Source: Gigaspora rosea
Taxonomy: Eukaryota > Glomeromycota > Glomeromycetes > Diversisporales > Gigasporaceae
Assembly: GCA_003550325.1 (NCBI GenBank)
Contig: QKWP01000073.1
Location: 202,014 to 266,013, forward strand
DNA length: 64,000 nt
Direction of reading: 5' to 3'
The translations under genes and the position numbers were made by a program. Shown in pieces: positions 32,310 through 44,749 of this stretch (positions are counted from its first letter, which is position 1; each line of letters begins with the position of its first letter). The notes under the pieces are model-generated. The model searched no databases, was not told the DNA's origin, and saw nothing but the letters and a program-made list of their open reading frames with translations.

Positions 32310-32680
32310 TTTTAAATCTTAAATAACTTTTTGATCTACTGGACTGTTTTTAATGAAATAGCTACCAAAATGATCTTCGAATCGAGACGATTCTAACGAG
32401 CCCAAAAATTGCCAAAATCTGATCATTGGATCCCAAGAATGCTAAGATTTTTTAAAGAATAAGGTATTTATAATGTGGGGTAATCAGTTATACCGCATCT
32501 AACTAATTACTCTGCATTATAGGTGGCTCATCCTCGTAAAATTCTTAGCGTTCTTGTGATCCAATGATCAGATTTTGGCAATTTTGGGCTCGTTAGGATT
32601 GCTTTGATGTGAAGATCATTTTGGTAGCTGTTCATTAAAAACTGTTCAGTGGATCAAAAGTTATTTTAGATTTAAAAAGG
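32310..32680. repeat. Long hairpin of the TTGATCTACTAG family
   Basis: Arms of about 165 bp: TAACTTTTTGATCTACTGGA ... CCAAAAATTGCCAAAATCTG and complement, loop about 32478-32525. Confidence 0.85.
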
Positions 32681-32724
32681 TATCAAATTATATCTGTTTT
32701 AGAACAATTGCAAAAATTAGCCCA

Positions 32725-33253
32725 GACGTCAAATAGATTTTATAATTTAACAAGCGTTCAAAAGACATTTCAATAAAGTAAATTTTAAATAGCGTTTAGT
32801 TAGCTTGTAGTCTAGTTTTTTTTTGCAATTTTATACAAAATTATATACTCATTTGACACTTTAAATTTTTTGCAAGCATCTGAATATGCCTTAATTAGTG
32901 TGTTTTTATCGATATTAACAACTAGTAAAAATTAACAAAAACACCAACTACGTACTTACGTAAACTGGCTTTGTAATATACGAACGTGCTTATGTAATTG
33001 ATATACTTTGCTACTTTTGTCATGATAGTTTTGTTCAATATATTGTTATTTACTGAAATATTATATAGCAAATTAAAAATAAACCAGAGAATAAGGTGTA
33101 CTATATTTGCACTAGAGTTGCTAGTGCAGTGTATTTGGCGACGCCAATGGTGCATTAATACGGGTGGTGCACCTGGTGCGCCAAACACAGGTATGGTGCA
33201 GGGTGGCGAGCCAATCATATTTAAGCTTTATTGAATATTATTAAATTATTACG
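32725..33253. other. No gene recognised
   Basis: A short locally GC-rich patch at 33125-33215 (GGTGCACCTGGTGCGCC) gives overlapping frames on both strands but no domain. Confidence 0.4.
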
Positions 33254-33345
33254 AGTTTACTAATTCTTCCACACTTCTGCTAAATATTATTAATCAATTT
33301 ATAGTATTGGTATTCCAATAGTAAAAGTGTGGGAGAAATTAGTTA
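33254..33345. mobile_element. 92-bp hairpin/MITE
   Basis: Inverted ends ACTAATTCTTCCACACTTCT and ACTAATTTCTCCCACACTTT (complement). Confidence 0.65.
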
Positions 33346-33486
33346 TGGTCAAAACTAATCACATTATAGCAAATCATAAAATCCACACATCCATAACGAT
33401 TGTTTATCAATAGAGACAATAATATTCAATTTATCTGATTGGCCAGAGTGTAGCGATGGCCCATTAGTGAGTGTGGCCCGCATGCA

Positions 33487-33833
33487 CTTATTTGTGCGAG
33501 TGATACAAATCCAAAAAGGGAAATTAGCCAATTGGAGAACGTAAAATGTAAAGATCCCGAATCAGCCCGACACATGAGCAAAGCGAAGAAAAACACAAAA
33601 AAAACCGTAAAAAGAGAAAATACAAGAAAACGAGTGTATAAACCTGTCTTGGTGCACTAATTGAAAATGACGAGAATGAAATTTTATATATAATAGGTAT
33701 TACTCTAATCCTATAGCTTCTAACGTTAAGACTCTAACTCTACCCTAACTCTAAATTTTTAATTTCACGAACCTAGTTTATTTTTACATTGAATTTCCTT
33801 TTTAGGTTTGTACCACTCGCACAAATAAGTAAA
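33487..33833. mobile_element. 345-bp TIR element
   Basis: Inverted ends of about 33 bp, CTTATTTGTGCGAGTG.TACA, followed by AAAAAGG. Same arrangement at both ends. TSD not clear. Confidence 0.72.
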
Positions 33834-33854
33834 GCAAGTGTGGCCCCATCAGAA

Positions 33855-34186
33855 GTCTAGACACTTTTGCAGTAATGTGACCATCACGTGGTATGGCATC
33901 TTTGGATTAAATTTTTTGGCTTTATTGTTAAGGTTAAGGTTAGGGTTCATGTATATAACCTTAGAAGGTCCCTATATATATATAAAATCGTGTTCTGGAC
34001 ATTTTTATATGGTTTTTAAGGCTGATTTAAACACTAGTTTTTGAGTATTTTTGCTATTTTCTCTTTTTTTCTTCTTGTATATGTGTTCTGTTTTGATGTT
34101 GGACTGATCCGAGATGATCAAAATTTATGTTCTCCGATTGGTTAATTCTCATGCGCCATGTCACGTTACTGCAAAAGTGTCTAGAC
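33855..34186. mobile_element. 332-bp TIR element adjacent to the previous one
   Basis: Inverted ends GTCTAGACACTTTTGCAGTA at 33855 and its complement ending at 34186, extending to about 27-30 bp. Confidence 0.78.
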
Positions 34187-34659
34187 CCCTGGTGCGGTTC
34201 ATTGGTTCTATGCAAAGTGATACAAAAATTACCTTCCTGATGTGCTTCAATTGTAAGAATCTTGACAAATTTTACTTTTTTAATATACTTGCATATATAT
34301 GATGTAAATTTATCTGTCCACGCGCATGTCTATATTTGTTACCAACATATGCATATTAACACGTTTGTGTAATATGATGAACATCATATGATGCGCTCCG
34401 GACATATAATGTTATACATTAGCCTAGTTTCGTAGATGATCAGCAATTAATTTTCCAATAGCTTACCTTAAAGGCAATGAATTTACAAACTATTTACAGA
34501 CAAGCTCATTCATCAACAGTTTATTTTACCGACAACTCAAAAATTTTTTTTTTTTAATATTTTATAACTGAACCTTGCTCTTTTCTTTTATTAAATTGAA
34601 TATTATTGTTATATGCAGAAGAGAAGTAGTGAATAATATATTACAACTAGCAGAGAAAA
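34187..34659. other. No gene seen
   Basis: AT-rich. A single CATTCATCAACAGTTTATTTTACCGACAA stretch (34505-34535) resembles the CACCGACA family. Confidence 0.4.
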
Positions 34660-35165
34660 AAATGACTCAGGCTTCGTGATAGCCTTTCGCTACCACCAAT
34701 TTTTACCCAAGGCCCAATTGTTAGCTGAACAAAGTTATAATAACTTGTCAGACTTCGAAATAAAAATTGTTAACATTAATAACCTTGTCCAATTTAACCG
34801 GCCCAGGTCACAGAATGTTAAACGTAAAGCAGTCATATGGACCGGACTGCTTGTAGTAAAGCTTCTAGAATCGTCTTCTAGTAGTTTTTTTAAAAGTCTC
34901 GCACGTCACTTGTTTCCAAGCCATTTATGATGGTTGTATCCAATACAGTAGGTGCCTTTCCTTTTTGGGAGCAGTAAATACTGCAGATCTTTTGGAGGGG
35001 TACGCCAGATTGCCCACTTTTTGAAAATTCTTCACGAACCATCGACACCAAAAATTTTTTCTACTTGTAGCCATAGTAAAGACAGTAGTTCTTCCCGTGT
35101 TGTCCAATATTCATCAGAGAGCCGCCAAAGACTTCTCAGGGTATGGTGAGGATAAACTCTAAGCT
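34660..35165 (-). pseudogene. Possible decayed coding stretch, unrecognised
   Basis: The minus strand is less AT-biased than its surroundings and reads as protein across stops (REELLSLLWLQVEKIFGVDG; KWAIWRTPPKDLQYLLLP; KGTYCIGYNHHKWLG). A 60-codon frame in another register also exists (35107-34925). No family recognised. Confidence 0.3.
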
Positions 35166-36229
35166 TGTCGGCAGGTAGTCTATGAACTTTAACTCTAAAT
35201 TAGTGTTCCAAATCGGACCAAAAAATGCAATCGATTAATCGGATAAAATTTTTTTAACCAATTGATTAAAAATTAATTGTACTGATTATTCAATTATTTG
35301 ATTAATCGAATAATTGATTAATCGATTATTTAATCGAATAATCGATTACTCATATATAGTAAAATAATACTAGTCATGTGTAAAATCATGATTATAAGAC
35401 TAAAACATTGGTGAGCAAATTATGATTAAGAATGTCATCGCAATTCAAATCATATATAGTATTGTGTATCGATTTATAATAAAAATCTTAAATTAACTAA
35501 TTGTCCTATTTTTTTTTGGTATTAAGGTGAGGTTTTGCCTTTATCTTTATTAATAAAATGTATGAGATTCCTCATGGGGTTTCTCAGATTACAATTATTA
35601 ATTATACAAAAATTAAGACTCAGACTATAGATAGAGTTATTTCTAATTTCTACCTAATTTATTTGCAACCTAAACCTACTAGAGTAGTTAAAACTCATCT
35701 AGATTTGAATATAGAGAATAAAGTTAGTTGAAAAACTATATTTGATCCAGTTGTGTAACCAGATTTCTATTTTTCTAGGTGCTAAGCCCAAAGATGGGCA
35801 TGTGCTATTGTTGTTTTCATGTTGTTGGTCTGGTAAGCCACAGATGCAGCTATAAGTATATAGAGTTCTGTTATAATGCAGAGTATATAAAGGTTTGGTA
35901 GATATAGTATTGGGTTGGGGTAAAGCTTGTATAGATTTCCAGTGTGCTAAATTCGTGCAGTATGGTTTCCATAATTGTTCATGAATCTTTTGTGAAAGTA
36001 GTAGAAGAAGTTTAATAGTAATATTAGCTGCATTTTTATAAGAAGTATGTTGGGATATAATATTGATAAGTGATTTTGGGATATAACCCTGGATTGTAGT
36101 GTAAAAAGTTGTAGTATTGAATGGTGTAGATTGTGTAGGTGAAAGGCAATAGTGAGTTAAAAGATTGTTGCGTAGTTGTTGTAATTCATTGAAAGATAAA
36201 TCTGGTAGATTTGAAAAGGAGTATTGTGT

Positions 36230-37832
36230 AATTATGTTTTGGATGATATTTGAGATACTGTTTGAGTTTGGGCAAAATAGCTAATGGAATTCATGATCAG
36301 TTTGGTTGCATGTAATGCAGGTAGGATGTATATTTGCAGAATTAATAAAAAGAAATGTGAAAGGGTAGGAAGCATGTGTACCATGCACTTAATGCGAAAG
36401 GATTTTTGAGAGCTGAGCTGGAAATTTATATAGTTGTAGGTGCGTTTATAATTGTGGTTGAGGTATAGCCAGGTTGCATTCCAATCTATTTGTTGGGCTA
36501 TAGGAATGACTTGTTGAATTCTATGTTGAGAGGACCACATAGCAATTGTATGTGCATTGCAAATGTTTTTGATAGCACGACGTGCAGGTTGTTCTATGTT
36601 GTATTTTTTGTAGATGAGACAAAAGGAAGGGTTGTATATATTGTGAAGTTGAAATTCTAAAATAGGAGAAAGATAGTGATTTTTTGCAAGTTCATCAGCT
36701 TTGTTGTTGTATATATCATTACTATGTGCTTGTACTTTATGGAATATAATGTTTAGAGAGAATAATGTAATAAGGTTAAGAAAAGTGTGCCAAATAGGCC
36801 AGTAGTTGTAAGAATATAGTTTGTTATAGTTTTGTGTTTGTGAGGTTAGAGTATTATATTTTGAAATAATGGATAAGGAGGCAGTATATATATGTATGTT
36901 ACTATTTCGAGGGCATGTGCTAAATGCTAATAATATAGAAACTAATTCTGCTTTGTATGATAATGGCCAATTTTGAATTTGTGCAGAAAAGGAATGAGAG
37001 ATCTGGCTATCAAAAACCTGGATCCATGCGATTTCCATAGTGCATCTTGGATCAGAAATATTAATAACAGAGCCATCAGTATAGAAGGAAAAGTTTGAGA
37101 ATATAGCATTAGATTGTGCTATAGTTTGAAGTTTTAAAGTGGCAGAGGATTTTAAAAAGATGTCTAAAATAGGGTTGCTATATATTGTAATTTAGAGAAG
37201 AGGTAGAATATTAATAAAATGACGAGAGGCAATAGAGTATAGTAGATCTAGGTAGTTAGCATTGAGTTGGAGTTTGTTTATAGGTTGGGTATAGATTTTC
37301 TCCAAGAAATTTAGTAAAGAATGTAGCTGATATATCTAGGGTGCAAATGTTTTGAGTTTAAAGTACATCCCGAGCAGGGAGTGCAATGTGCATTTGGTGT
37401 AGGATATAAGGATATAAGGCTAAGATCAGCATGTATTTTCTAGTGTGTTATAAAGATTGTATTTGTAGAGTGATTAAAATGGCGAGCTTTTCCAATTATA
37501 ATCTCTTGATTTAAGTAGGTAATTAGCCATGGTTTAGATTTGGGATTGAAGTGGCCAGTTTGAAATGAGAGTGAATTAGTATTAGAGAGATGGAGAGAGG
37601 TATTAATTTGGCGAGTAGAAGTATTAGATAGGATTTTATTTTCAAGTGTACAAAACCAGGTTGGTTTTTTTTCTGATATAAGGTTAAGAATTCTAGAAGA
37701 GATATGTGGCCAAGCTAAAAGTGTTGTATTATCATAAGAAGTAAGTTGTTCTAAGAACATAATATATTTAGAACGTAGTTGATGTTTAAAGGTTATATAT
37801 TGGGGGTGGTTGTGTAGTAAGGGCAGTGTCAT
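36230..37832 (-). pseudogene. Decayed LINE ORF2 C-terminal part: linker, RNase H, zinc finger
   Basis: 37832-37440 aligns with the post-RT linker of the 5' LINE (KPTWFCTLENKILSN; PKSKPWLITYLNQEIIIGKA). RNase H at about 37105-36650 shows FYTDGS, YKAELVSILLAF, IYTASLSII (second Asp changed to Ala) and HKVQAHSNDIYNNKADELAK. A C-x2-C-x7-H-x3-C finger (CITCNQTDHEFH, then a stop, then LFC) lies near 36330-36270 in another frame. Multiple stops and frameshifts. Confidence 0.85.
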
Positions 37833-37970
37833 TAATTACCTGATTATTTTTTATCAGAGGCCTACCCCCTCCCTCTTCCTTAATATATAAATAGTCAGGT
37901 TCTTATATATAATTTTAACTTTTTTTACCCTCTTCCCCCCTAAAAAATCACCTGATTTTTGTTACTCCCC
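37821..37970 (+). mobile_element. Harbinger-like 150-bp MITE, copy 1, TSD TAA
   Basis: GGGCAGTGTCATTAATTACC ... AATCACCTGATTTTTGTTAC, TCCCC end. TAA on both sides (37818-37820, 37971-37973). Four more copies at 59-61 kb. Confidence 0.92.
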
Positions 37971-38510
37971 TAAGGATTCAAATGAGGTATAGGATAAGTT
38001 GATAGTAAATAGGCATAGAATTTTAGAGTGTGCTGCAATAGAAAATTCAAGATGCTTAAGTAATAAAATTATTTTGAAAGTAGTAGAATGTTTGTTAGGA
38101 CTATTGATAAGAGGATTAGGATGTTGTAGTATGTTAGTAGTAAACCATAAATTGTTTTGTAGCTGCTATAGTCAAATATGTGTACTATTGCCAAGAAGGT
38201 ATAGATCATTAAGCTAAAGCAAAAAAGCAGATAAGTGGTATTGCAATTGTATATCCTAGATGTTTTTGATTCTATAGATATTGTGGTTTAGCATAGTACT
38301 ATTGGGTGTGTTTCTTGCTAGTTTTGATTTATGCTTACTGGTAGCAACAGTAAGATATTGGGAGAGGATTTTATTGCATGTTGAATGGGTAAGAACTGTA
38401 TTGTGTATACGATATTCAAGGATAGGTATAATGACATTGTTGATAATATAGCATGCTTGTTTATCTGTAACTTATTTGGTATCAAGTGTATTAATAAGTT
38501 CAGTAGCTTT

Positions 38511-40280
38511 TTAAGTGATTAATTTGGATTGTGTTGTAGGTTTGAGTGAGGTAGAGAACCAACACCCAAGAAACTTAAAAGGTGTTTTGGGAGTTTGGCA
38601 TTGAATATTTTGGTGCATGAAGGAAATAAAAGGTGTATGTATAGAATTGGATACAAGTATAGATTTTTGTGTGTTAACTTTGATATTAGCCATTTGGTAA
38701 AATGAAGAGGCTATATGCAGAATTTGCTCTAAATACAATTGAGATTCTGCAATCCATAGAGTATCATCCATATATGCAAGAACTGGTATTGATACTTGCA
38801 TAGAATCAAAAGTTGGTAGAGAAATGTAGTGTGGCCAAGATACAGAAGACTGATAACCAGTATAAGTATGGGAGATTTTGCTGATAAGTGGATCATAGTA
38901 AATACACCAGAATAGAGATGTAATAGTTTCACCTTGATCAATTCCATTTTGAACTTCATAAGAAGGTGTAAGTCCAAGATTGGTTATTACTCTATTAGTT
39001 CTTGATATTAGGAGATTGGTAAAGATTGTAGTAAGTTGTGATGGCATATTAAGTCTTTGGAGTAATAGAGCAAATAGGTCTATATTAACAGTATCATACG
39101 CTTTACTCATGTCCTGAGATAAAAGCCTTTTTGGTTGCAATTTGTATCTTCAATAAAATTGTTGAGTATGTGGATAGGAATATTAGTACTATTGCCAGAG
39201 AGTGCAATATAGTTGTGTGGATTAAGAATATTGTAAGAGGAAAATATAGAGTTTAAACGGTTAGTAAGAATTTTTGTGTATAGTTTTTTAATATATTCAA
39301 TTAGGCTAATTGGTCTAGTATTATATAAGTGTCCATCAAAAGTTGGTTTTTTGGAAATAGAAAAAATGCGACCATCTTTTCATTGCTTGGGAATTGAGCC
39401 TGATATTAAACATCGGTTTAGTAGAGCTGTAATGGCAGATATAGTTTGTGAACCAACATGTTTTAGCATTTCATAGCTAATTTCTGAAGGGCCACATGTT
39501 TTGTTGTTGGGAAAGTTGTTGATAGTACTGATAACTTCATCAGTATATATAGGTTCCAGGACAGGATTGTACCATTCTGGTATAATATTGTGTTTGGGGT
39601 TATATTCTGTTTGCCAATGAGTAGAAAAAATTTGTCAGTTAAAAGCATTATTTGCAGTCCATTAAGAAAAGTGTGATCAGATATAATTTTTGACTTCAAG
39701 AGGATTAGTAAGAATATCTGGTTGAGTTTTTATATTGTCAAAATGAACTGGGTCAGTGTGGTGATTAAGAATACTATTAATCATTTTGGTTGGATGAGTA
39801 AGCAATCTTTCACATCTAGTATTAACAGCTGTTTGAATATGCTGTTTAAGATTATGAGCATTTTCAAGATTTCTGGCATTGTATAGGGTTTTCCAGTATG
39901 TTTTGGTTTGGGTTAGCCAGATAGATAGATCAGTTTGGTTAGCAGGTATAGGAGGAATAGAAAATTGGTGTTTAGAGTTCATATTCTGAATATGAGTAGA
40001 TATTGTAGAAGGAATAGTTTGGTTATGTGTTATTGTATATTTGGTCTGTTGCATAATATTTCCAATAGTTTTGAGATCTTTGTGCAGTTTAGAGGCTTTA
40101 GGTGTAAAGGTATGATGGAAATTTTGAACTGTAAATTTTTTGTTAGGAATAGTTTTAAGAGCAGCTGTAATAATGCTAGTTTGAAGTTTGTGCTAGGTGC
40201 ATTCTAAAGATTCTATTGAATTGGAGTGTAGAGGAGTATTGTGATAACTAATATTGTTTTGATATTGGAAACTAATACTG
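38511..40280 (-). pseudogene. Decayed LINE reverse transcriptase
   Basis: 40280-39677 gives the pre-RT region (NFHHTFTPKASKLHKDLKTI; THPTKMINSILNHH). 39140-38511 gives RT motifs A (DMSKAYD), B (QGETITSLFW), C (AYMDD) and FKFLGCWFS. The segment between carries N-terminal RT motifs in shifting frames. The catalytic motifs survive, but the reading frame does not. Confidence 0.9.
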
Positions 40281-40540
40281 AACTAATTGACCTATTACTG
40301 TATTATGAAAATCAAGTTTATATGGATTTTGACAACCAATCGACTAGTTAGTTAATCGACTAGTCAATTAGTTAGTCAATCGATTGATTGATTAATCAAT
40401 TAATTGGATTAATGAATTGATCGATTAATTGATTAATCAGATTAATCGATTAATCGCATATTTGAAAAGTCAATCGATTAATTGTCGATTAATTGATTAA
40501 TCCGATTAATCGATTTTCGATTTGAAACACTACTCTAAAT

Positions 40541-41091
40541 GACAAGTGCCAATTTTGTGGTGAGTGACAAACTCTAAAGCTATTAGCAGATACCTAGTTA
40601 AGTGGAAGATCGCAGATAAAGGGTATAAAATGATCGACATTTTATAATAAATCACGGCGGAATTTAATAGTAAATTTCTATAGTGTGCGAATGGGGCTTG
40701 CTTACATATAAAAGTAATTTTTTTATTAAGTAACTCTTTCTTATTGTTTAATTGAAAGTTGTAGAGCAAATTCTTGTGATTCCAATGGTAGTAAAATCTT
40801 CAAAATCGGTTTGATAGATCATAAGATACGAGTATTTTTCAATTGTTTACTATAGAGTTTTTTCATATGAATTGAAGCACACGACGTTCCACTTACTATA
40901 TAAGGTAATAGTCACATGCCTGCTGATTTTTACTATGAAATTTGTTCCCTTTAACTGCGGACTACTAATTAACTGTATCTCTAAATAATAGCTGCCAGAT
41001 CGCATGTTTCATTGGTTTTCTACTGTTTTCTTTGGACTTTATTTCTGAAGTGTTAGCATATTTGTTGGTACAAGTAATTGGTGGGTAGAGT
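40541..41091. other. No gene; one dispersed repeat
   Basis: 40750-40870 (GTTGTAGAGCAAATTCTTGT ... GATACGAGT) matches a block inside the TTAA MITE at 29236-29310. The sequence resumes directly from the other side of the 35201-40532 insertion. Confidence 0.5.
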
Positions 41092-41285
41092 TATGGAAGA
41101 TCTTTTTTAAGGATTACTGACAACTTATTTTACTAACAAGTTTTTTATAAAATATACTAACTTTAACTTTAGTACTAAACTAATCCTAACAACAATAGCT
41201 TGAATTATATTGTTGGTGAAATGAGCTATCAGTAAAATAAACTGTTAGTGAAATGAACTTATCTATGAATTAATCATAGGTAAAA
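41092..41285. mobile_element. CACCGACA-family element, short copy
   Basis: Left CTGACAACTTATTTTACTAA and right AGCTATCAGTAAAATAAACTG arms are inverted, with the same internal ACTTTAACTTTAGT core style as 31724-32034. Confidence 0.65.
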
Positions 41286-41324
41286 CTAGAAAAACAGGAA
41301 CTGTTGTAAGTTCAAAGCAAAAAT

Positions 41325-41590
41325 TTAATAAAAGTAATAGTCCAACGAATATATATAAAAAAAAGAGTTGCATAAATAAATATAAATTGCCTATTTTCAA
41401 GCTGTGGTATTTTATATAAAAGAAATAGTCCAACAAATATATGTAGAAAAAAAAAGGTTGCGTAAAATCGATTGTCTAATAGCCAATAAAAGAAATAGTC
41501 ATAGTTCAATGAATATATATAGAAAAAAAGGATGCTTATGTATGAGAAAAAAATTTGTATAAAATTGATTGTATAATAGCCAATCAAACA
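41325..41590. repeat. Degenerate tandem repeat, about three units
   Basis: AAATAGTCCAACRAATATAT followed by A-rich and GTTGCATAA/GTTGCGTAA blocks recurs at about 41331, 41425 and 41490. The last two units include ATCGATTGTCTAATAGCCAA / ATTGATTGTATAATAGCCAA. Confidence 0.7.
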
Positions 41591-41619
41591 TATTTATTAT
41601 ATTTATATATTATATAATC

Positions 41620-41770
41620 AGACAGACAGACAATGATCTGCAGACAGACAGACAATTTTGATAATGGCCTCTAGTAGGTGTTGATCACGTAATCGAACAG
41701 ACAGACAATGATTTGCGGACAGACAGACAATTTTGCTAATGGCCTCTAGTAGGTGCTAATTATATGATCA
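41620..41770. repeat. 75-bp tandem duplication with AGACAGAC runs
   Basis: Two units, period 75, each with CAGACAGACAATGAT.TGC and TAATGGCCTCTAGTAGGTG. Confidence 0.92.
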
Positions 41771-43273
41771 ACCAATTACTGAAAATGTAAGTTCTTCGCT
41801 ATGCTCTGGACAATAAGCTTGTCCATAAACTTATTGTTTGTAAAATAAGTACTAGTGAAATAATACGAATATGAGCTAGATTCTGATTTTAGTTTGATAA
41901 AACTATTTAAGATAAGTTACTTCTTATTTATTTCTTATTTACTTTAAATTAATTATATTATGCCATTTATTTACTAATCGAAATATTTATATATACTGTT
42001 TATTTAATTCTATCATATTCGCATTCAATTTATAAATATAATAATAATTATTAAAATATAATAGCATGTATTGTTAAAACTTGGATTAGGGATTGGAAAA
42101 ATAATGCGCATGTATATAGTAGGTTAGTTTTTGCAATAACAAGTTATTCGGGAAGATAGTACTAAGATAGTTAATGATATAGAGGGTAAGATTATATATT
42201 TAATAGATTATTTTATTATATATTCATCTTTTTATATATTATCTGTTTTTATATTCTTTATAACCTTTGAATTTTTTTTTTGTATAGTAATTGAAACTAA
42301 ATTAACTTGAAAATATTAAGAGATTTATTAGTAACGAATTGGTTTTGTTACAACTGAATTGAAAAATTTTCTTCTTCTACAAATCATTCAATTTTTAACA
42401 AATAATTGAAAATATAACTGTATAGCACTTTTCGGAAATTTGCAATAAATTAAAAATGTACAAATGTATATATTAAATTTGGATTAAATTACATATTATA
42501 AAAAATTTAATTTATTGATAGTCCGCGAGTTAATCAGAGAAAATAATCTATATTTATAAGTAATTGTAATGCAAATTAATTAATAAAAATTCTGATTTGT
42601 AAATGTGAAGTTTTTTTATATATATACCAAATGCGTAATACTGATATGTAGCAATTAGTATGTATAGTACTTTACATAATACAGTACACTAATTTGAAAC
42701 TGCCACTACCTATACAGTAAATAAATTATAGCTAATTAGTAAGGTATACTTTTAATCAGCTTGTACTGTATTGGCCTACTTATTTATACTATTCATGTAT
42801 TCGGATCTGTTATAACTTCAAAATAAACTAAAAAATACAAGCTATTGAAGGAATCCATGTTTTATTATAGAGATTTGTGGATTGTAATGATATTAAGGTG
42901 TCAAGGAGAAATTAATTATATGACAAAGGTATAATGAATCAAGTGCTGATTTGTAGAGATTATTAATTTTTGCATTATAAAATTCTTACATAAGTGATTT
43001 AGAAGTTTATGCTTTTTTTATCGGCTAATGTATTATGACATGACAAAGATGTTTAAGTAAAATCCAAATTCAATGCGGTAAACTTAAAGATGTATAGATA
43101 GTGGAGACTCAAGTAGTTGATAGTTGTAAGTGTAATGCGTGCTTTTAAATTTTAGTGATTAAGTTTAAACACCACACATGTCACTTCAATACTGCAATAG
43201 TCTACAAGTTCTTTTAACAGAATTTTTTTTTTTTTTGCAGTTAACTATGAATACAATCATGATAATTCTAAGC
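41771..43273. other. AT-rich, no gene seen
   Basis: About 1.5 kb without a convincing frame, TIR pair or tandem repeat. Confidence 0.5.
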
Positions 43274-43275
43274 TA

Positions 43276-43433
43276 CAGTAAAACCTCTATAAGTGCATGC
43301 TCTTGGGACCAAGCTTTGACAACGTGCACTTAGAAATCAAGAAGAATAAGTGCATTTATAGAGGCATATATATATTTGGGCCAGAACTTGAGCGTGCATT
43401 TCGAGAGGGTGTGCACTTATGGAAGTTTTACTG
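43276..43433. mobile_element. 158-bp pogo-like MITE, TA target
   Basis: CAGTAAAACCTCTATAAGTG at the left and its near complement at the right, flanked by TA (43274-43275, 43434-43435). The CAGT..AACCTC..TAA ends resemble pogo/Tigger elements of the Tc1-mariner superfamily. Confidence 0.88.
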
Positions 43434-43435
43434 TA

Positions 43436-44099
43436 CATGTTGTATTTAGGAATAGCAAAAAATATTTTCATTGTTTTAAAGCATGCAATGTTTATGCGGA
43501 GTATAGTTATTATATTTTAAAATGGTAAAAATTGTTTTTTTTATCATCCCTAGTCGTATCACTACAATAATAGGTATGTTCTATAATAGAATTTTTTCAC
43601 AATAATTAACATATTAATACTCAGGGTCAAAGAAATTGATTCATTAGAAATTGTTGCTGTAGTTACAAAAATTTCATTGTATAATCTTATCGGTTGGGAT
43701 AATTAGGGTTAAAGTAAAGACCTGTATTAGAATAAGAGTAGGTATTGGGATAGAGTAAAAACCTATATTAGGGTATAAGGGTAGATATTGGTGATACTTT
43801 ATTTTATTTTGATGTAAATTTTATTATTATATAAGTAAAATAATAAAAATATGTATAAATTTTTATTGGAGCTAATATTTAACAAATTATCCGGTCTAGT
43901 GGACATTCTTTATTAAAAAAATTTTTTATTAAAAAATTATAATAATAAATATACTATTTATATTATATTATGCCTTTTTTTCCCAAATTTTGTATGATAA
44001 TCAAATTCGCATAATTTGATCCATCCTTGATATCTTATGAACTTGTGATTAAGTTTTGATTGTCTTATTAAAACCAAAATTTGATTATTATAATATAAA
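43436..44099. other. AT-rich, no gene seen
   Basis: GGGTTAAAGTAAAGACCTGTATTAG-like phrases repeat loosely at 43685-43800. No coding signal. Confidence 0.4.
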
Positions 44100-44725
44100 A
44101 AGATATAAAAAAAGAAAAAAAAATACCTAAATCCTTCAAATCCTTATGTTCATTCTTTTTAACTCCAATTCCTCCATCATAACAATATTCAATATTAAAT
44201 GTATCATAAGTAATCCAGTTTCTTACTCGGCTTATGAATGCTTCTTTCAACTCCAATTTCTTCGTTATAATAATATTCAACATTAATATTTCACTGGCAT
44301 TACCCACCTCTGCTGATTTTTAATAACAGATGAATGAGCTTTCTCAACTTCAATTGCGTAAAAAAAATAATTTTCTTACCCAGATTAGACTTTCAATCAG
44401 CATTTCCAATCTCTACAAATTTTTAAAAATGAGTAAATGCCTCATATTCGTCCTTTTAACTCCAATTTCTTCATTATAACAATATACAGAATTAATGTTC
44501 TATTAGCATCACTATCTCTACCAATTTTAGTCATAAATAAATAGTTTATATCAGCCTTTTCAACTCCAACTCTATTAAAATAACAATTCTTACCTGGAAT
44601 AGCTGCTCTATTGGCATTTCCAATCTCTGCGGATTTTTGAAAATGGGTGAATACATTATATTCATCCTTCTTAGCTCTAATTTCTTCATTGTAACAATAT
44701 CCAATATTATATGTTCCTATTAAGA
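44100..44725 (-). pseudogene. Decayed Sel1-repeat gene
   Basis: Sel1-type phrases recur in shifting frames: YNEEI.AKKDEYNVFTHFQKSAEIGNAN near 44720-44610, NEEIGVER near 44260, and FNIEYCYDGGIGVKKNEHKD at 44195-44135. At least four repeat units can be traced. Stops and frameshifts separate them, so this is a relic of the family seen intact in the Sel1-kinase gene. Confidence 0.75.
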
Positions 44726-44749
44726 ATTGGGAAAGTCAATGTAGCGTGC

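Larger units (their letters stand above)
31674..32724. mobile_element. Composite TIR element with three nested inserts
   Basis: Outer inverted ends of about 38 bp: TGGGCTAATTTTTGCAATTG at 31674 and its complement ending at 32724. Inside lie the CACCGACA element (31724-32034), a TATACATG element (32048-32292) and a long hairpin (32310-32680). TSD not resolved. Confidence 0.7.
35511..40280 (-). mobile_element. 5'-truncated LINE copy, minus strand, 16-bp TSD
   Basis: Flanked by AACTAATTGTCCTATT (35495-35510) and AACTAATTGACCTATT (40281-40296), 15 of 16 matching. A T run at the low-coordinate end (from 35509) is its A tail. The copy starts upstream of the reverse transcriptase, so it is longer than the 22-kb copy. 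A Harbinger-like MITE (37821-37970) sits inside. Confidence 0.9.
35201..40532. mobile_element. hAT-like MITE, TIR TAGTGTTYCAAATCG, split by a LINE
   Basis: Perfect 8-bp TSDs CTCTAAAT (35193-35200, 40533-40540). Ends TAGTGTTCCAAATCGGA and, complemented, TAGTGTTTCAAATCGAA. Subterminal regions are dense in ATTAATCGATTA. Without the LINE it would be about 540 bp. Confidence 0.92.

Noticed and set aside
41620..41770. CRISPR-like array
   Set aside because: Only two 75-bp units with GACA microsatellite runs; a plain tandem duplication in a eukaryotic context.
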